Part shown: in pieces, positions 54,261 to 63,813 of the stretch
Layout: every line of letters starts with the position of its first letter
Numbering within the stretch: the first letter of the stretch is position 1
NCBI RefSeq assembly: GCF_003591655.1
Contig: NZ_QVRA01000004.1
Location: 208,023 to 272,022 of the forward strand
DNA length: 64,000 bases
DNA from: Sphingobium terrigena
GTDB lineage: Bacteria > Pseudomonadota > Alphaproteobacteria > Sphingomonadales > Sphingomonadaceae
Reading direction: 5' to 3'
The notes under the pieces: model-generated
The model's database searches: none
The model's input: only the letters and a program-made list of their open reading frames with translations
What the model was told of the DNA's origin: nothing
Translations under genes and position numbers: made by a program

Positions 54261-55586
54261 TCACCGCCGGTATCGGTCAATCTCTATCCCGTGGCGGTTG
54301 AGCTTGTCGTAGAAGGTTTTGCGCGGCAGATGCAGTTCGGCCATGGCCGACCGCGCGTCGCCCCCGACCCGCTCCAGCACCTGCCGGATCACGCCCGCCT
54401 CGAAACGTTCGACCTGCTGGGTGAGGGAGAGCGCACCCCCCTCCCCCGCGCCATCCGCCTGCATGCCCAATACGGTGCGCTTGGCGAAATTGGTGAGTTC
54501 GCGCACATTGCCCGGCCAGTCATAGTCCGCCAGATAGGCCTGAACGTCCGGGCCGATACGGGGAACGTCGCGCTTCATCTGGTCGGCTGCCTGATGCAAC
54601 AAATAACCAAACAGTAATGGAATATCGGCGCGCCGTTCGCGCAGCGGCGGGATGCGCAGGCGCACCATGTCGAGCCGGTAAAGAAGGTCGGCGCGAAAGC
54701 GCCCTTCGGCGACGCTGGCCTCAATCCCCGGCTTGGTCGCCGCGATCACACGCAGGTCTATCGCTTGCGGCTGCTGCGCACCAACCGGCAGGATTTCCCG
54801 TTCCTCCAGCACGCGCAGCAGCGCGCCCTGCAACCAGGTCGGACTACTCTCTATCTCGTCCAGAAAGAGCGACCCCTTGTTGGCGCGGGCTATCCTGCCC
54901 GGCTGGGTCGTGCGGTTGTGGGCGGCGCGCCCGCTTTCCTGTCCGAACAGGTCGACCTCGGCAATCGCATCGGGCAGCGCGGCGCAGTTGATCGCGACAA
55001 AGGGGCGACCGCGCCTGCGGCTCCAGCGATGGAGCAGGGTCGCGACCAGTTCCTTGCCGGTGCCGGTCTCCCCTTCGATCAATATGTCGACATCGGCGTC
55101 GGCGACCTGGCGCATATTTTCGCGCAGGCGGACCATGGCCGGGGTTTCGCCGATCAGCGGTTCGCCGCCCGCGCTTTCGTCGGCCGCTGCGCGCAAGCGG
55201 CGATTGTCCAGCACCAGCCGCCGCATCTCCAGCGCCCGGCGGGCTGATGCGACCAGATGATCGGTGGCGAAAGGCTTGGCGATGAAATCGAACGCCCCGG
55301 TCTTGAGCGCTGCGACCGCCATCGGCACGTCGCCATGGCCGGTCATCAGGATCACCGGAATTTCATGGTCGATCGCCGCGACCCGTTTGAACAGTTCCAT
55401 CCCGTCCATGCGCGGCATCCGGATGTCCGATATGATCGCGCCGCCAAAGCCCGCGTCCAGCCGCGCCAGCGCCGACGCGCCATCGGCAAAAGCCTCCACC
55501 GCCATGTCGGCCAGTTGGAAAGACTGCACCAAGGCACTCCGCAGCGCATCGTCGTCATCGACCAGCAGGATCGGCATCTCGGTCAT
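54261..55586 (-). CDS. dctD: DctD-like response regulator lacking the sigma-54 GAFTGA motif
   Basis: A 441-residue NtrC-family regulator: receiver domain with phospho-acceptor D54, AAA+ domain with Walker A G-E-T-G-T-G-K at about 172-178 and Walker B L-F-L-D-E-I at 240-245, and a C-terminal Fis-type HTH. The loop after D-L-F-G-Q-E-S-G (about 213-230) lacks GAFTGA and instead reads R-A-A-H-N-R-T-T-Q-P. That motif contacts sigma-54, so this protein may work without it. It overlaps the dctB stop by 4 bp. Confidence 0.88.
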   Translation of the reverse strand: MTEMPILLVDDDDALRSALVQSFQLADMAVEAFADGASALARLDAGFGGAIISDIRMPRMDGMELFKRVAAIDHEIPVILMTGHGDVPMAVAALKTGAFDFIAKPFATDHLVASARRALEMRRLVLDNRRLRAAADESAGGEPLIGETPAMVRLRENMRQVADADVDILIEGETGTGKELVATLLHRWSRRRGRPFVAINCAALPDAIAEVDLFGQESGRAAHNRTTQPGRIARANKGSLFLDEIESSPTWLQGALLRVLEEREILPVGAQQPQAIDLRVIAATKPGIEASVAEGRFRADLLYRLDMVRLRIPPLRERRADIPLLFGYLLHQAADQMKRDVPRIGPDVQAYLADYDWPGNVRELTNFAKRTVLGMQADGAGEGGALSLTQQVERFEAGVIRQVLERVGGDARSAMAELHLPRKTFYDKLNRHGIEIDRYRR

Positions 55587-57352
55587 AGCGCATCCAATGT
55601 CATGCGGAACAAGGTATGGTCGTCGCTGGCGACATGGTCGAGCGTGCCGCCAAACTCCACCATGATGTCGCGGGCGATGTGGAGGCCAAGGCCCAGCCCG
55701 CCCGTCTTGGTGGTGGCAAAGGGCATGAACAGCTGGTCGGCGACGGCGCGATCAATCCCCGTGCCGCTGTCGCGCACGTCCAGAATGACGCGCCCGTCCG
55801 ATTGCGTCAGATCGACCCGGACCCAGGAATCAGGCTGATCGCGCACTGCCTCCAGCGCATTGGTCAGCAGGTTGACCAATACCTGCTCCAGACGGACGCG
55901 CCCGGCCCGTACATGGATGTCAGGGCCGGGCGTCGGCAGCGACAGCGTCACCCCGGCGCTGCGATACTGGTCACCCACCAGCAGCCGCACGCCATCAATA
56001 ACCTGTGCCATCGACACCGGGCCGATCGTACCAACGCCGCGCCGGGCATAGCGACGCAATTGCGCGGTGATGCTGCCGATCCGGTCTGTCATCGCCACGA
56101 TTTCGCGCAAATTGGTGGCCGCCTGCTGCGGCTGCGCGCGATCCAGAAAGGCGGCCGCATTTTCGGCAAAGGTGCGGATCGTGGCGACCGGCTGATTGAT
56201 TTCATGCGCGACGCCGGCCGAAATCGTGCCGAGCGTGCCAAGCCGATTGGCATGGGCCAGCTCCTCGCGCGCCTGGCGATAGCGCTGGTCGGCGGTCGCA
56301 CGAGCATCCATTTCCCGCGCCAGATCGGCGGTGCGCAACGCCACCTCCCGCTCCAACATCGCTCGCACTTCATGCGCCCTGCGGCGTCGCACAATCGCCC
56401 AGGCCAGTCCCGCCAGAAGCAGCGACAACAGCATGATGAACAGGAACACTGCAACATTGGCCCGTTGTCGGGTCGCCTGCAACGCATTGTCCAGCGGCTC
56501 GATATGATAAAGCCGCCAGCCAGCCACCGGCACGGGCAGGTTTGCTGTCATCGCCTGCGACCCGTCGCGCATCCGGGTCAGGCCATCGGGACCGATCGCG
56601 ATACCCAGCGGCGTCAGGGGCGCACCGCCAAATTGCAGCGCCTGCTTGATCTGCGCCTTGCGCGCCGGATCGATCGCCCGCAACGCGCGAAATCGCAGCG
56701 CGGGGTCGCTGCTGAGCAATAGCACGCCATTGGCGTCGGCCACGAAACTGAGTGCGCGCCGGTCCCGCCAGGTCCGCTCGATCGCGTCAAACTCCACCTT
56801 GACCACGATCACGCCGATCGGACCGTCGCTGCCCTCGATCCGACGGGACAGATAGAGGCCGGGACGGCGGCTGACCGTGCCGAGCGCGAAATATTCGCCA
56901 CCACCTTTGGTCCAGCCGAGGCGATAATAGGGGCGGAAACTATAATCCTGTCCCACGAAACTGTCGGGCAACCGCGCATTGGACGCCGCAATTGTTCGGC
57001 CCGACCGATCCAGCGCGAAGATCGCGCCAGCGCCGGTCTTGGCCGTCAGCACGGCCAGCTTATCATTGAGCGTCATGTCCACCCGCCCCGATCGCAGCGC
57101 CGCGCGCAGATCAGGATATTCGCTCAGGACAACGGGCAGCAGGCGGAATTTCTGCAACTCCGATTCCAGCAGGCGCAACACGGCACGGGTCTGCTGCGTG
57201 GTTTCGTTGCGCTCCGTGCTGATCGCCTGGACGCGCAGGCTGCGATGATAGCGGTCGGCAAACACAGCCGATGCTAGGACGACCAACGTGATGGCCAGCA
57301 GCAGTGGCGAAAGGCTGCGGGTCCAATCGGGCAGGGAAGCAAAACGACTCAT
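55583..57352 (-). CDS. dctB: DctB-like sensor histidine kinase
   Basis: About 589 residues. The first membrane helix is near the N-terminus, followed by a periplasmic double-Cache-like sensor of about 250 residues, a second helix (L-F-I-M-L-L-S-L-L-L-A-G-L-A-W), a coiled linker, then the H-box G-V-A-H-E-I-N-Q-P-V-A and N/G1/G2 boxes. This is the DctB architecture for sensing C4-dicarboxylates. ATG 57352 was chosen; a TTG at 57373 is in frame but lies inside the palindrome. It is divergent from dctA, as in other Dct systems. Confidence 0.9.
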   Translation of the reverse strand: MSRFASLPDWTRSLSPLLLAITLVVLASAVFADRYHRSLRVQAISTERNETTQQTRAVLRLLESELQKFRLLPVVLSEYPDLRAALRSGRVDMTLNDKLAVLTAKTGAGAIFALDRSGRTIAASNARLPDSFVGQDYSFRPYYRLGWTKGGGEYFALGTVSRRPGLYLSRRIEGSDGPIGVIVVKVEFDAIERTWRDRRALSFVADANGVLLLSSDPALRFRALRAIDPARKAQIKQALQFGGAPLTPLGIAIGPDGLTRMRDGSQAMTANLPVPVAGWRLYHIEPLDNALQATRQRANVAVFLFIMLLSLLLAGLAWAIVRRRRAHEVRAMLEREVALRTADLAREMDARATADQRYRQAREELAHANRLGTLGTISAGVAHEINQPVATIRTFAENAAAFLDRAQPQQAATNLREIVAMTDRIGSITAQLRRYARRGVGTIGPVSMAQVIDGVRLLVGDQYRSAGVTLSLPTPGPDIHVRAGRVRLEQVLVNLLTNALEAVRDQPDSWVRVDLTQSDGRVILDVRDSGTGIDRAVADQLFMPFATTKTGGLGLGLHIARDIMVEFGGTLDHVASDDHTLFRMTLDAL

Positions 57353-57403
57353 ATTGTGTGGATTATCACACAATCCTAGTCATGGCGATGTGGAAATCCA
57401 CAT
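57353..57403. promoter_or_regulatory. Two palindromes 32 bp apart between dctB and dctA
   Basis: ATTGTGTG-N6-CACACAAT (57353-57374, perfect) and ATGTGGA-AA-TCCACAT (57388-57403, perfect) share the TGTGnnA core and have centres 32 bp apart, about three helical turns. They lie beside the dctB start and about 165-210 bp before dctA, a normal distance for enhancer-type sites. Likely binding sites for the DctD-like regulator. Confidence 0.65.
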
Positions 57404-57565
57404 AGATACGGACAGCGAGGGGGGACAATCCTACACCATTATCATTTTAAATCAGTATTTTGATGTAATATCCCGCCGATATTTGGCACCACATCATTTT
57501 CCCCGCACCATCACCTTGCCGCAAAGACTGAGCCAGCGGCGGCTTATGGAGATGGAGCAAGCGCC

Positions 57566-58912
57566 ATGATCAAACAGAGTTTTCCGCCAGCCTCCCCGCC
57601 CCCTGTGCGCAAGGGTCTCGCCTCGCAACTCTATGTCCAGGTCATTGTCGCGATCATCCTCGGCGCGCTGCTCGGTCATGTCTGGCCCGCTTATGGAGAA
57701 GCGATGAAGCCGCTCGGCGATGGCTTCATCAAGCTGGTCAAGATGATCATCGCCCCGGTCATTTTCCTCACCATCGTCACCGGCATTGCGGGCATGAAGG
57801 AATTGGGGTCGGTTGGCCGGGTGGCGGGCAAGGCCTTCGCCTATTTCCTGACCTTCTCGACGCTGGCGCTGGTCGTCGGCCTGATCGTCGCCAATCTCGT
57901 CCAGCCGGGCGCGGGCATGAATATCGATCCCGCCACGCTGGATGGCGGCGCGGTCGCCGATTATGCCGCCAAGGCGCATGAATCGACGCTCACCGGCTTC
58001 CTGCTGGGCGTCATCCCCACGAGACTGGTCAGCGCTTTCACCGACGGCAACATCCTCCAAATCCTGCTGATCGCGATCCTGTTCGGCATCGCGATCAGCA
58101 TGGTCGGCGAACCGGCAGCACCCGTGATCCGCTTCATGGAGCGCCTCAGCCTCATCGTCTTCAAGCTGGTGTCGATCCTGATGCGCGCGGCCCCCATCGG
58201 TGCCTTCGGAGCGATCGCCTTCACCATCGGCAAATATGGCGTCGGTAGCCTCGCCAATCTCGGCGCGCTGGTCGCGACATTCTACCTCACATCCTTGCTG
58301 TTCGTGGTCGTGGTGCTGGGGAGCGTGGCGCGGTTGACCGGCTTTTCCATCTTCAAGCTGCTGCGCTACCTCAAGGCGGAACTGCTGCTGGTGCTGGGGA
58401 CATCATCGTCCGAAGCCGCGCTGCCCAACCTCATTGAGAAGATGGAGCGGGCAGGTTGCGAAAAGTCTATCGTCGGGCTGGTCGTCCCCACCGGCTACAG
58501 CTTCAATCTGGACGGTACCAATATCTATATGACGTTGGCGGCCTTGTTCATCGCGCAGGCGACCGGCGTGGAGCTGACGCTGGGGCAGGAATTGCTGCTG
58601 CTGGGCGTTGCGATGCTGTCGTCCAAGGGCGCGGCGGGCGTGACTGGTGCGGGCTTCATCACGCTGGCCGCCACCCTGTCGATCGTGCCGACGGTGCCGC
58701 TGGCGGGCATGGCGCTGATTCTGGGCGTGGACCGCTTCATGAGCGAATGCCGCAGCCTCACCAATTTCATCGGCAATGCCGTGGCTACCATCGTCGTCGC
58801 ACGCTGGGAAGGCGGGCTGGACCGCGAGAAGTTGAACGCCGCGCTTGACGGGCAGTTGCCTGCGCCGGAGGTTGTCGAAGCCTCGCCGCAGGCCGTGCTG
58901 ACCGCCGCCTGA
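57566..58912 (+). CDS. dctA: C4-dicarboxylate transporter DctA
   Basis: A 448-residue dicarboxylate/amino acid:cation symporter (GltPh fold) with the family motifs [11 protein letters not shown] (helical hairpin 1), [10 protein letters not shown] (helix 7) and [10 protein letters not shown] (hairpin 2). It imports succinate, fumarate and malate with protons or sodium. It is divergent from dctBD with two palindromes between them. No sigma-54 -24/-12 promoter is visible in front of it. Confidence 0.95.
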   Translation: MIKQSFPPASPPPVRKGLASQLYVQVIVAIILGALLGHVWPAYGEAMKPLGDGFIKLVKMIIAPVIFLTIVTGIAGMKELGSVGRVAGKAFAYFLTFSTLALVVGLIVANLVQPGAGMNIDPATLDGGAVADYAAKAHESTLTGFLLGVIPTRLVSAFTDGNILQILLIAILFGIAISMVGEPAAPVIRFMERLSLIVFKLVSILMRAAPIGAFGAIAFTIGKYGVGSLANLGALVATFYLTSLLFVVVVLGSVARLTGFSIFKLLRYLKAELLLVLGTSSSEAALPNLIEKMERAGCEKSIVGLVVPTGYSFNLDGTNIYMTLAALFIAQATGVELTLGQELLLLGVAMLSSKGAAGVTGAGFITLAATLSIVPTVPLAGMALILGVDRFMSECRSLTNFIGNAVATIVVARWEGGLDREKLNAALDGQLPAPEVVEASPQAVLTAA

Positions 58913-58976
58913 CGTTTCTCAGCAAGGCCTGCGCCGCTTGACGGCCGCCTTCCCCTGACAGATTGGTTCCAAAATC

Positions 58977-60419
58977 ATGTCCATGACCCGCCTGCTATGC
59001 GGCGCGTTGACGCTCGCCTGGGCGATGCCCGTAGCCGCCCAGACCGCCGTGCCTGAAACCTATCCCGCCGCCGCTCAGGGCGATGGCGCGACGACGAGGG
59101 GCTATAACCTCTCTCGCTGGGCAGAGGATTGGAGCGCCTATGCCGACCCGGCCAAGCGCGACGACATTCTCGATCGTCTCAAATATCTGCCGCTCGATGA
59201 CGATGGCGACATCTATCTGACGCTGAGCGGTGAAGCGCGATTGCGCATGAACCTGACCAGCAACCCGCAGCTGATCGAAGGGCCGGAACAACGGCAGGAC
59301 ATTGTGCGCCTGGTGGGCGGTGCGGACCTGCATATTGGCGATCATCTGCGCTTCTATGGCGAAATTGCCCATGGCCAATTATCGGGCAAGAATGTCAGCA
59401 CGCCGTCGGGATCGCTGCGCAACAGCTTCGTGCGCCAGCAATATTTTGCCGAGGCCAAGGGGCGCGTGGGCGATGTCGATCTGGGCATCCGCTATGGGCG
59501 GCAGGAATTTACCGACGGTCCCAACCTGCTGATTTCCCAGCGCGACAATAACACTATCCGCTTCGTCCTGAACGGCACCCGCGCCTGGGCGCGGACATCG
59601 ACCATGCGCGCAACGCTGTTCGATTTCGAAACGACCGATCTGGGCAATGGCGGCCTTGGCGACGATGTGCCAGACAAGAACCGGCGGTTCAGCGGCGTGT
59701 CGGCGGGCTTCGTGCTGCCGACCCATTGGCTGGGCGGATCGAGCCTCTATTTCGATCCCTTCTTCTGGCGGCGGCGCAATCGCGTCGGGACATGGGGCGG
59801 CGTCGTGTCGCCCGCGGTGCGCTATTATGCCGGGGCGCGGCTGTGGGGCGACGTTGGCCCGGTCGCGCTCGACTGGACGCTGGTCCATCAATATGGCCAG
59901 TTCAACGATCGCCCGATCCGCGCTTGGCAGGCCTTTGCCGCGCAAACGGTCCGTCTGGGCGCGGACAAGAGCGCGCCGCGCGTTGGCGTCCACTTCGATT
60001 ATGGCAGCGGCGGTGGTGGTTATGACACGGGTACGCTGCGTAACGCCTATGCGCCATTCGGCAACAATATCTATTTCAGCTACGGCCTGTTCCTGACCGC
60101 CACCAACCTGATTGCGGTCGCCCCCAATATCTCATTCCAGCCGATCAAGGGCGTGCGCGCCAGCCTGGAATATCAGTTCAGCTGGCGCGACGATGCGCGC
60201 GACGCTGTCTATCGCGCCAATTATTCGCCCTATGTCGGCACCGAACAGGTGCCGGGCAAGGCAGTTGCGCAACTCGCCCGCGCGCAGATCGTCTATGCGA
60301 TCTCGCCCAGGCTGACGCTGACGACGCGGGCCGAATATTTACAAGCGCAGCAGGTCTTGAAGGCGGCCGGTTATCGCAACTCCGCCTTCTTGGCGACCTG
60401 GCTGAGTTTCCGGTTTTGA
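58977..60419 (+). CDS. Alginate-export-family outer-membrane porin
   Basis: A 480-residue outer-membrane protein with a signal peptide (22 residues, V-A-A-Q) and the Alginate_exp domain: G-R-Q-E-F-T-D-G-P-N-L, D-P-F-F-W-R-R-R-N, and C-terminal F. The barrel has about 18 strands. Family members pass acidic sugars or other small anions. Placed 64 bp after dctA, it could let dicarboxylates cross the outer membrane, or it may belong to the hexuronate genes beyond. Confidence 0.85.
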   Translation: MSMTRLLCGALTLAWAMPVAAQTAVPETYPAAAQGDGATTRGYNLSRWAEDWSAYADPAKRDDILDRLKYLPLDDDGDIYLTLSGEARLRMNLTSNPQLIEGPEQRQDIVRLVGGADLHIGDHLRFYGEIAHGQLSGKNVSTPSGSLRNSFVRQQYFAEAKGRVGDVDLGIRYGRQEFTDGPNLLISQRDNNTIRFVLNGTRAWARTSTMRATLFDFETTDLGNGGLGDDVPDKNRRFSGVSAGFVLPTHWLGGSSLYFDPFFWRRRNRVGTWGGVVSPAVRYYAGARLWGDVGPVALDWTLVHQYGQFNDRPIRAWQAFAAQTVRLGADKSAPRVGVHFDYGSGGGGYDTGTLRNAYAPFGNNIYFSYGLFLTATNLIAVAPNISFQPIKGVRASLEYQFSWRDDARDAVYRANYSPYVGTEQVPGKAVAQLARAQIVYAISPRLTLTTRAEYLQAQQVLKAAGYRNSAFLATWLSFRF

Positions 60420-60724
60420 CGAGGGGATTGGGAATCATGGCCGCCGCCGTCCCTCCCTCCGCCCGACACGCAAGCTGGACTTTTTCCGCTCAGTCACTTC
60501 TCGCGCCGTGACAGGAGGCGCCATCCGAGATTGACATAGGCTGATAGACACGGGGCTGCGCCCCTATGTCATGCTGCTCCGGTAGTCAGGGATCAGCGGC
60601 ACGCCGGACCAGCTTTCCATATACAGGCAAAAGCACACTAGCCAATTGGATTGACAAATATCAGCTGTTTCAGGCAGTCTGGTCATACCATTTTTTCGCG
60701 TGTTAGCGTGTTCAGGAGAGCGCC
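60420..60724. other. Intergenic stretch with a compound palindrome and a FadR-type operator
   Basis: No gene is supported in these 305 bp. A compound hairpin lies at 60532-60571: outer arms TGACATAGG/CCTATGTCA, inner GGGGC-TGC-GCCCC. TGGTCATACCA at 60680-60690 matches the T-G-G-T-N3-A-C-C-A pattern bound by FadR-subfamily GntR proteins, and the GntR gene at 62799 is of that subfamily. Confidence 0.5.
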
Positions 60725-61050
60725 TTGATCCCCCATCGGTTATCCATGCTGTCGGCGGCGCTGCCCTGCTCGGTTGCAACGCCGTTCTTCGCGCAGGCGC
60801 AACCGGTGACTTCCCTCGCCGCCAAACATGTCCGGCTTGGTGTCGTGTTAACGTCTGGCTGGGGATTTCAGCTGAGCGACGCGGCCGCGCCGCCCGCCAG
60901 CGATACGCCATGGCAATCGGTGGAAGTACCCCATAGCTGGAACAGGATCGGCTCCTACCTGCCCGATAGCCCGGCGGCAGCGACGCTCAACCGCCCGATC
61001 GATCAGACCCAGGGCATCGGCTGGTACAAGCTGGTCCGGCACGGCGTCGG
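60725..61050 (+). pseudogene. Truncated glycoside hydrolase family 2 (beta-galactosidase/glucuronidase-like)
   Basis: An ATG at 60725 opens a frame with a signal-like N-terminus and then G-W-G-F-Q-L-S-D-A-A-A-P-P, V-P-H-S-W-N-R-I-G and G-I-G-W-Y-K-L, which are typical of the N-terminal jelly-roll of GH2 enzymes. The match stops at about base 61050 and the frame ends at 61081 after unrelated residues. Family members run 600-1000 residues, so only the first tenth remains. The break joins directly to a transporter fragment. Confidence 0.75.
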
Positions 61051-61084
61051 CTTGCATCAGGGTAGTGGCCAGGACGGATGAGCG

Positions 61085-61381
61085 CTGAGTGAGAGCGTAT
61101 TCGCGTCGCACAAGATCACCAAGTCGATCGGAGCGGACTGCATGATCGGCCCGGCGTGCATCGGCCTTGCCGGTTCGCCAGGGCTGGCGATCGTGCTCTT
61201 TTGCGTCGGCGGGTTCGCGCACCAGATGCTGAACCGCGCGCTCATCACCCCGCTGATCGGTCAAAGCGCCGACATATTCGGCTATTCGCCGCTGTTCGTG
61301 ATGCTTGGCGCGCTCGACATTATCGGGATGGCGACGCTTTGGTTGTTGTTGCGCAATCGCCCAAGCATCGCTGCAGCATGA
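61085..61381 (+). pseudogene. C-terminal fragment of an MFS hexuronate-type transporter
   Basis: From about 61085, where there is no start codon, the frame reads an MFS transporter C-terminus: G-G-F-A-H-Q-M-L, then G-Q-S-A-D-I-F-G-Y-S-P-L-F and a final membrane helix. It resembles ExuT-type transporters. The two segments are closer together than in intact family members, suggesting an internal deletion as well as loss of the N-terminal 350 residues. An ATG at 61142 could express only a two-helix peptide. Confidence 0.7.
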
Positions 61382-61436
61382 CCGCGAAACATGGCGCTGT
61401 TTGCGAGATCAGCCAATCGCACCTTCATGTGATCTG

Positions 61437-61456
61437 ACCTATTGTCAAAAATAGGT
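61437..61456 (+). promoter_or_regulatory. Operator-like inverted repeat before manD
   Basis: ACCTATT-GTCAAA-AATAGGT is a perfect 7-6-7 inverted repeat 69 bp before the manD GTG. It is the only clear control element in the gap after the transporter fragment. It may bind the GntR protein encoded after manD. Confidence 0.5.
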
Positions 61457-61524
61457 AAGTCCAATATGGTCGAGGTTGAGATGGGATTGGGTGCAACGCC
61501 CGTATCGGTTTGGGGAGATCGTCC

Positions 61525-62733
61525 GTGAAGATTATATCGGCCAAGGTCATCGTCACCTGCCCGGGGCGCAATTTCGTCACGCTCAAGATCATGACCGATC
61601 AGGGCGTCTATGGCATTGGCGACGCGACCATGAACGGACGGGAAAAGGCGGTCGTCGCCTATTTGGAGGATCATGTCGTCCCCTGTCTGATCGGTATGGA
61701 CCCGCGTCGGATCGAGGATATTTGGCAATATCTATATCGTGGTGCCTATTGGCGCCGCGGCCCGGTGACGATGCGCGCGATCGCCGCCGTCGATGTGGCG
61801 CTGTGGGATATCAAGGCGAAGATGGCCAATATGCCGCTCTATCAGCTTCTGGGCGGGCGCAGCCGTGACGGCATCATGGTCTATGGTCATGCCAATGGTA
61901 GTGATATTGCCGAAACGGTCGATGCGGTGGGGCAGTATATTGACCTTGGCTACAAGGCCATTCGCGCGCAGACGGGCGTGCCGGGCATCAAGGACGCCTA
62001 TGGCGTGGGCCGAGGTAAGCTGTTCTACGAACCGGCCGACGCGGCGCTGCCTTCAGTCACCGGCTGGGATACGCGCAAGGCGCTGAACTATATCCCCAAG
62101 CTGTTCGAGACGCTGCGCGACACTTATGGCTTTGGTCCGCGTCTGCTGCATGACGGCCATCATCGCTATACCCCGCAGGAGGCCGCCAATCTGGCCAAGA
62201 TGCTGGAACCCTACCAGCTGTTCTGGCTGGAAGACGTGACGCCCGCGGAAAATCAGGAAGCCTTCAAGCTGATCCGCCAGCACAGCGTCACGCCGCTGGC
62301 GGTGGGCGAGATCTTCAATACCATCTGGGACGCGAAGGACCTGATCCAGAACCAGCTGATCGATTATATCCGCTGTACCATCGTCAGTGCAGGCGGCGTC
62401 ACGCATTTGCGCCGTATCGCCGACCTCGCCGCCCTCTATCAGATTCGCACCGGCAGCCATGGCGCGACTGACCTGTCGCCTGTCACCATGGGCACCGCGC
62501 TACATTTCGACACCTGGGTGCCCAATTTCGGCATTCAGGAATATATGCGCCATACAGAAGAAACCGACGCCGTATTCCCGCACGACTATCGTTTCGACAA
62601 GGGCGAACTCTTCTGCGGCGAAGCGTCCGGTCATGGCGTGGACATCGACGAGGCACTAGCCGCCAAATATCCCTACAAGCCCGCCTATCTGCCGGTCGCG
62701 CGGCTGGAAGACGGCACGATGTGGAACTGGTGA
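61525..62733 (+). CDS. manD: D-mannonate dehydratase (enolase superfamily, ManD)
   Basis: A 402-residue enolase-superfamily enzyme whose sequence closely follows Novosphingobium ManD. Metal ligands D210, E236 and E262 and the catalytic residues R147, Y159 and H212 all fall at the expected numbers when the GTG at 61525 is used as start (GGGGAG 8 nt upstream). It dehydrates D-mannonate to 2-keto-3-deoxygluconate in glucuronate catabolism. Its usual partners (uxaC, uxuB, kdgK) are not in the window. Confidence 0.95.
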   Translation: MKIISAKVIVTCPGRNFVTLKIMTDQGVYGIGDATMNGREKAVVAYLEDHVVPCLIGMDPRRIEDIWQYLYRGAYWRRGPVTMRAIAAVDVALWDIKAKMANMPLYQLLGGRSRDGIMVYGHANGSDIAETVDAVGQYIDLGYKAIRAQTGVPGIKDAYGVGRGKLFYEPADAALPSVTGWDTRKALNYIPKLFETLRDTYGFGPRLLHDGHHRYTPQEAANLAKMLEPYQLFWLEDVTPAENQEAFKLIRQHSVTPLAVGEIFNTIWDAKDLIQNQLIDYIRCTIVSAGGVTHLRRIADLAALYQIRTGSHGATDLSPVTMGTALHFDTWVPNFGIQEYMRHTEETDAVFPHDYRFDKGELFCGEASGHGVDIDEALAAKYPYKPAYLPVARLEDGTMWNW

Positions 62734-62798
62734 TGGACAGGCGGGAACAATTGGTAAGATGACTTGCGAACGGCCATGGCCTGTGACATGCCCATGGC

Positions 62799-63542
62799 AT
62801 GGCAGAACGTGTGAAACTATATCAGCGCGTCGCGCTTGAAATCGAGCGCGGCATCCGGGAGGGCGTGCATCAGCCGGGGTCCCGGCTGCCGCCTGAACGC
62901 GATCTAGCCGAACAGTTCAGTGTCAGCCGACCGACGATCCGGGAAGCGATTATCGCGCTGGAAATCCGGCAGCTTGTCGAAGTGCGCCACGGTTCAGGTG
63001 TCTATGTCGTTGTCTCGCCGCCCAATGTACATGCCGCCGCGGAGCTGAACGTCGGCGCGTTCGAGTTGATCGAGGCGCGCCTGATGTTTGAAGGAGAAGC
63101 CGCGGCTTTGGCGGCCGCCGTCATGACCGACGAGGAATTGACCGAGCTCAAAGCGATATTGGACCAGATGGAAGCAGCGAACCCTTCGTCCACGACCGAA
63201 CTGGCGTTGGATCGAACTTTCCACCTGATGATCGCTCAAGCGACGAAAAACAGTCTTATTGAGCAAGCCATTGAGCATCTTTGGGACTTGCGGGAAACAT
63301 CGCCGCTGTGTCGCCATATGTTTGAGCAGGCCCGGCAAGGCGGGATCAATCCAAGGCCTCATGAACATCGGCGCATTTATGATGCGCTCATAGCACGCGA
63401 CAATGATTTGGCCAGATCAGCGATGCGAGGCCATCTCACCCGCGTGTCGGAAGACTTGCTGGCGGTCACGGAGCTGGAGATGATCGAAAACGCCAGGAAA
63501 GAGATTGGTAGCAAAAGGCAGCGCTTGGCTAACGGAAGATAG
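62799..63542 (+). CDS. GntR family (FadR subfamily) transcriptional regulator
   Basis: A 247-residue regulator. The N-terminal winged helix (Y-Q-R-V-A-L-E-I-E-R-G-I ... R-L-P-P-E-R-D-L-A-E-Q-F, then S-R-P-T-I-R-E-A-I) is followed by an all-helical FCD ligand domain with metal-binding His candidates. The subfamily includes UxuR/ExuR, which respond to hexuronate intermediates. It lies 65 bp after manD and is probably its regulator. Candidate operators are at 60680 and 61437. Confidence 0.9.
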   Translation: MAERVKLYQRVALEIERGIREGVHQPGSRLPPERDLAEQFSVSRPTIREAIIALEIRQLVEVRHGSGVYVVVSPPNVHAAAELNVGAFELIEARLMFEGEAAALAAAVMTDEELTELKAILDQMEAANPSSTTELALDRTFHLMIAQATKNSLIEQAIEHLWDLRETSPLCRHMFEQARQGGINPRPHEHRRIYDALIARDNDLARSAMRGHLTRVSEDLLAVTELEMIENARKEIGSKRQRLANGR

Positions 63543-63813
63543 CGCCGGTAACAAGGTGCTGGGGAATTGAATGGCTAGAACGTCGCGACCCTTCGCACGG
63601 GCATGGGCGGCCCGACCTCGGCTGGGCCGGGTCACGCCGGCGCGGTCAATCGAACCTTGGCAAGGGCCGCACAGCATTTTCGCGAAGCCTCCTGTTCGGC
63701 GCGCGCCGATAAAAACGCTCACCATGCACCATCGGATTGACGGGCGGTATATGGTTCCTCCCGTCGCGCACGTCACCAGTATAAAATGCGTGGGTGTCCG
63801 CTCGCTGGCATTG

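Noticed and set aside
57484..57501. Possible sigma-54 -24/-12 promoter for dctA
   Set aside because: TGGCAC at 57484-57489 matches the -24 box, but the -12 position reads CATT instead of TTGC.
60848..61264. 138-codon minus-strand frame over the decayed region
   Set aside because: It crosses the junction of two fragments that have recognisable plus-strand GH2 and MFS motifs, and shows no domain itself.
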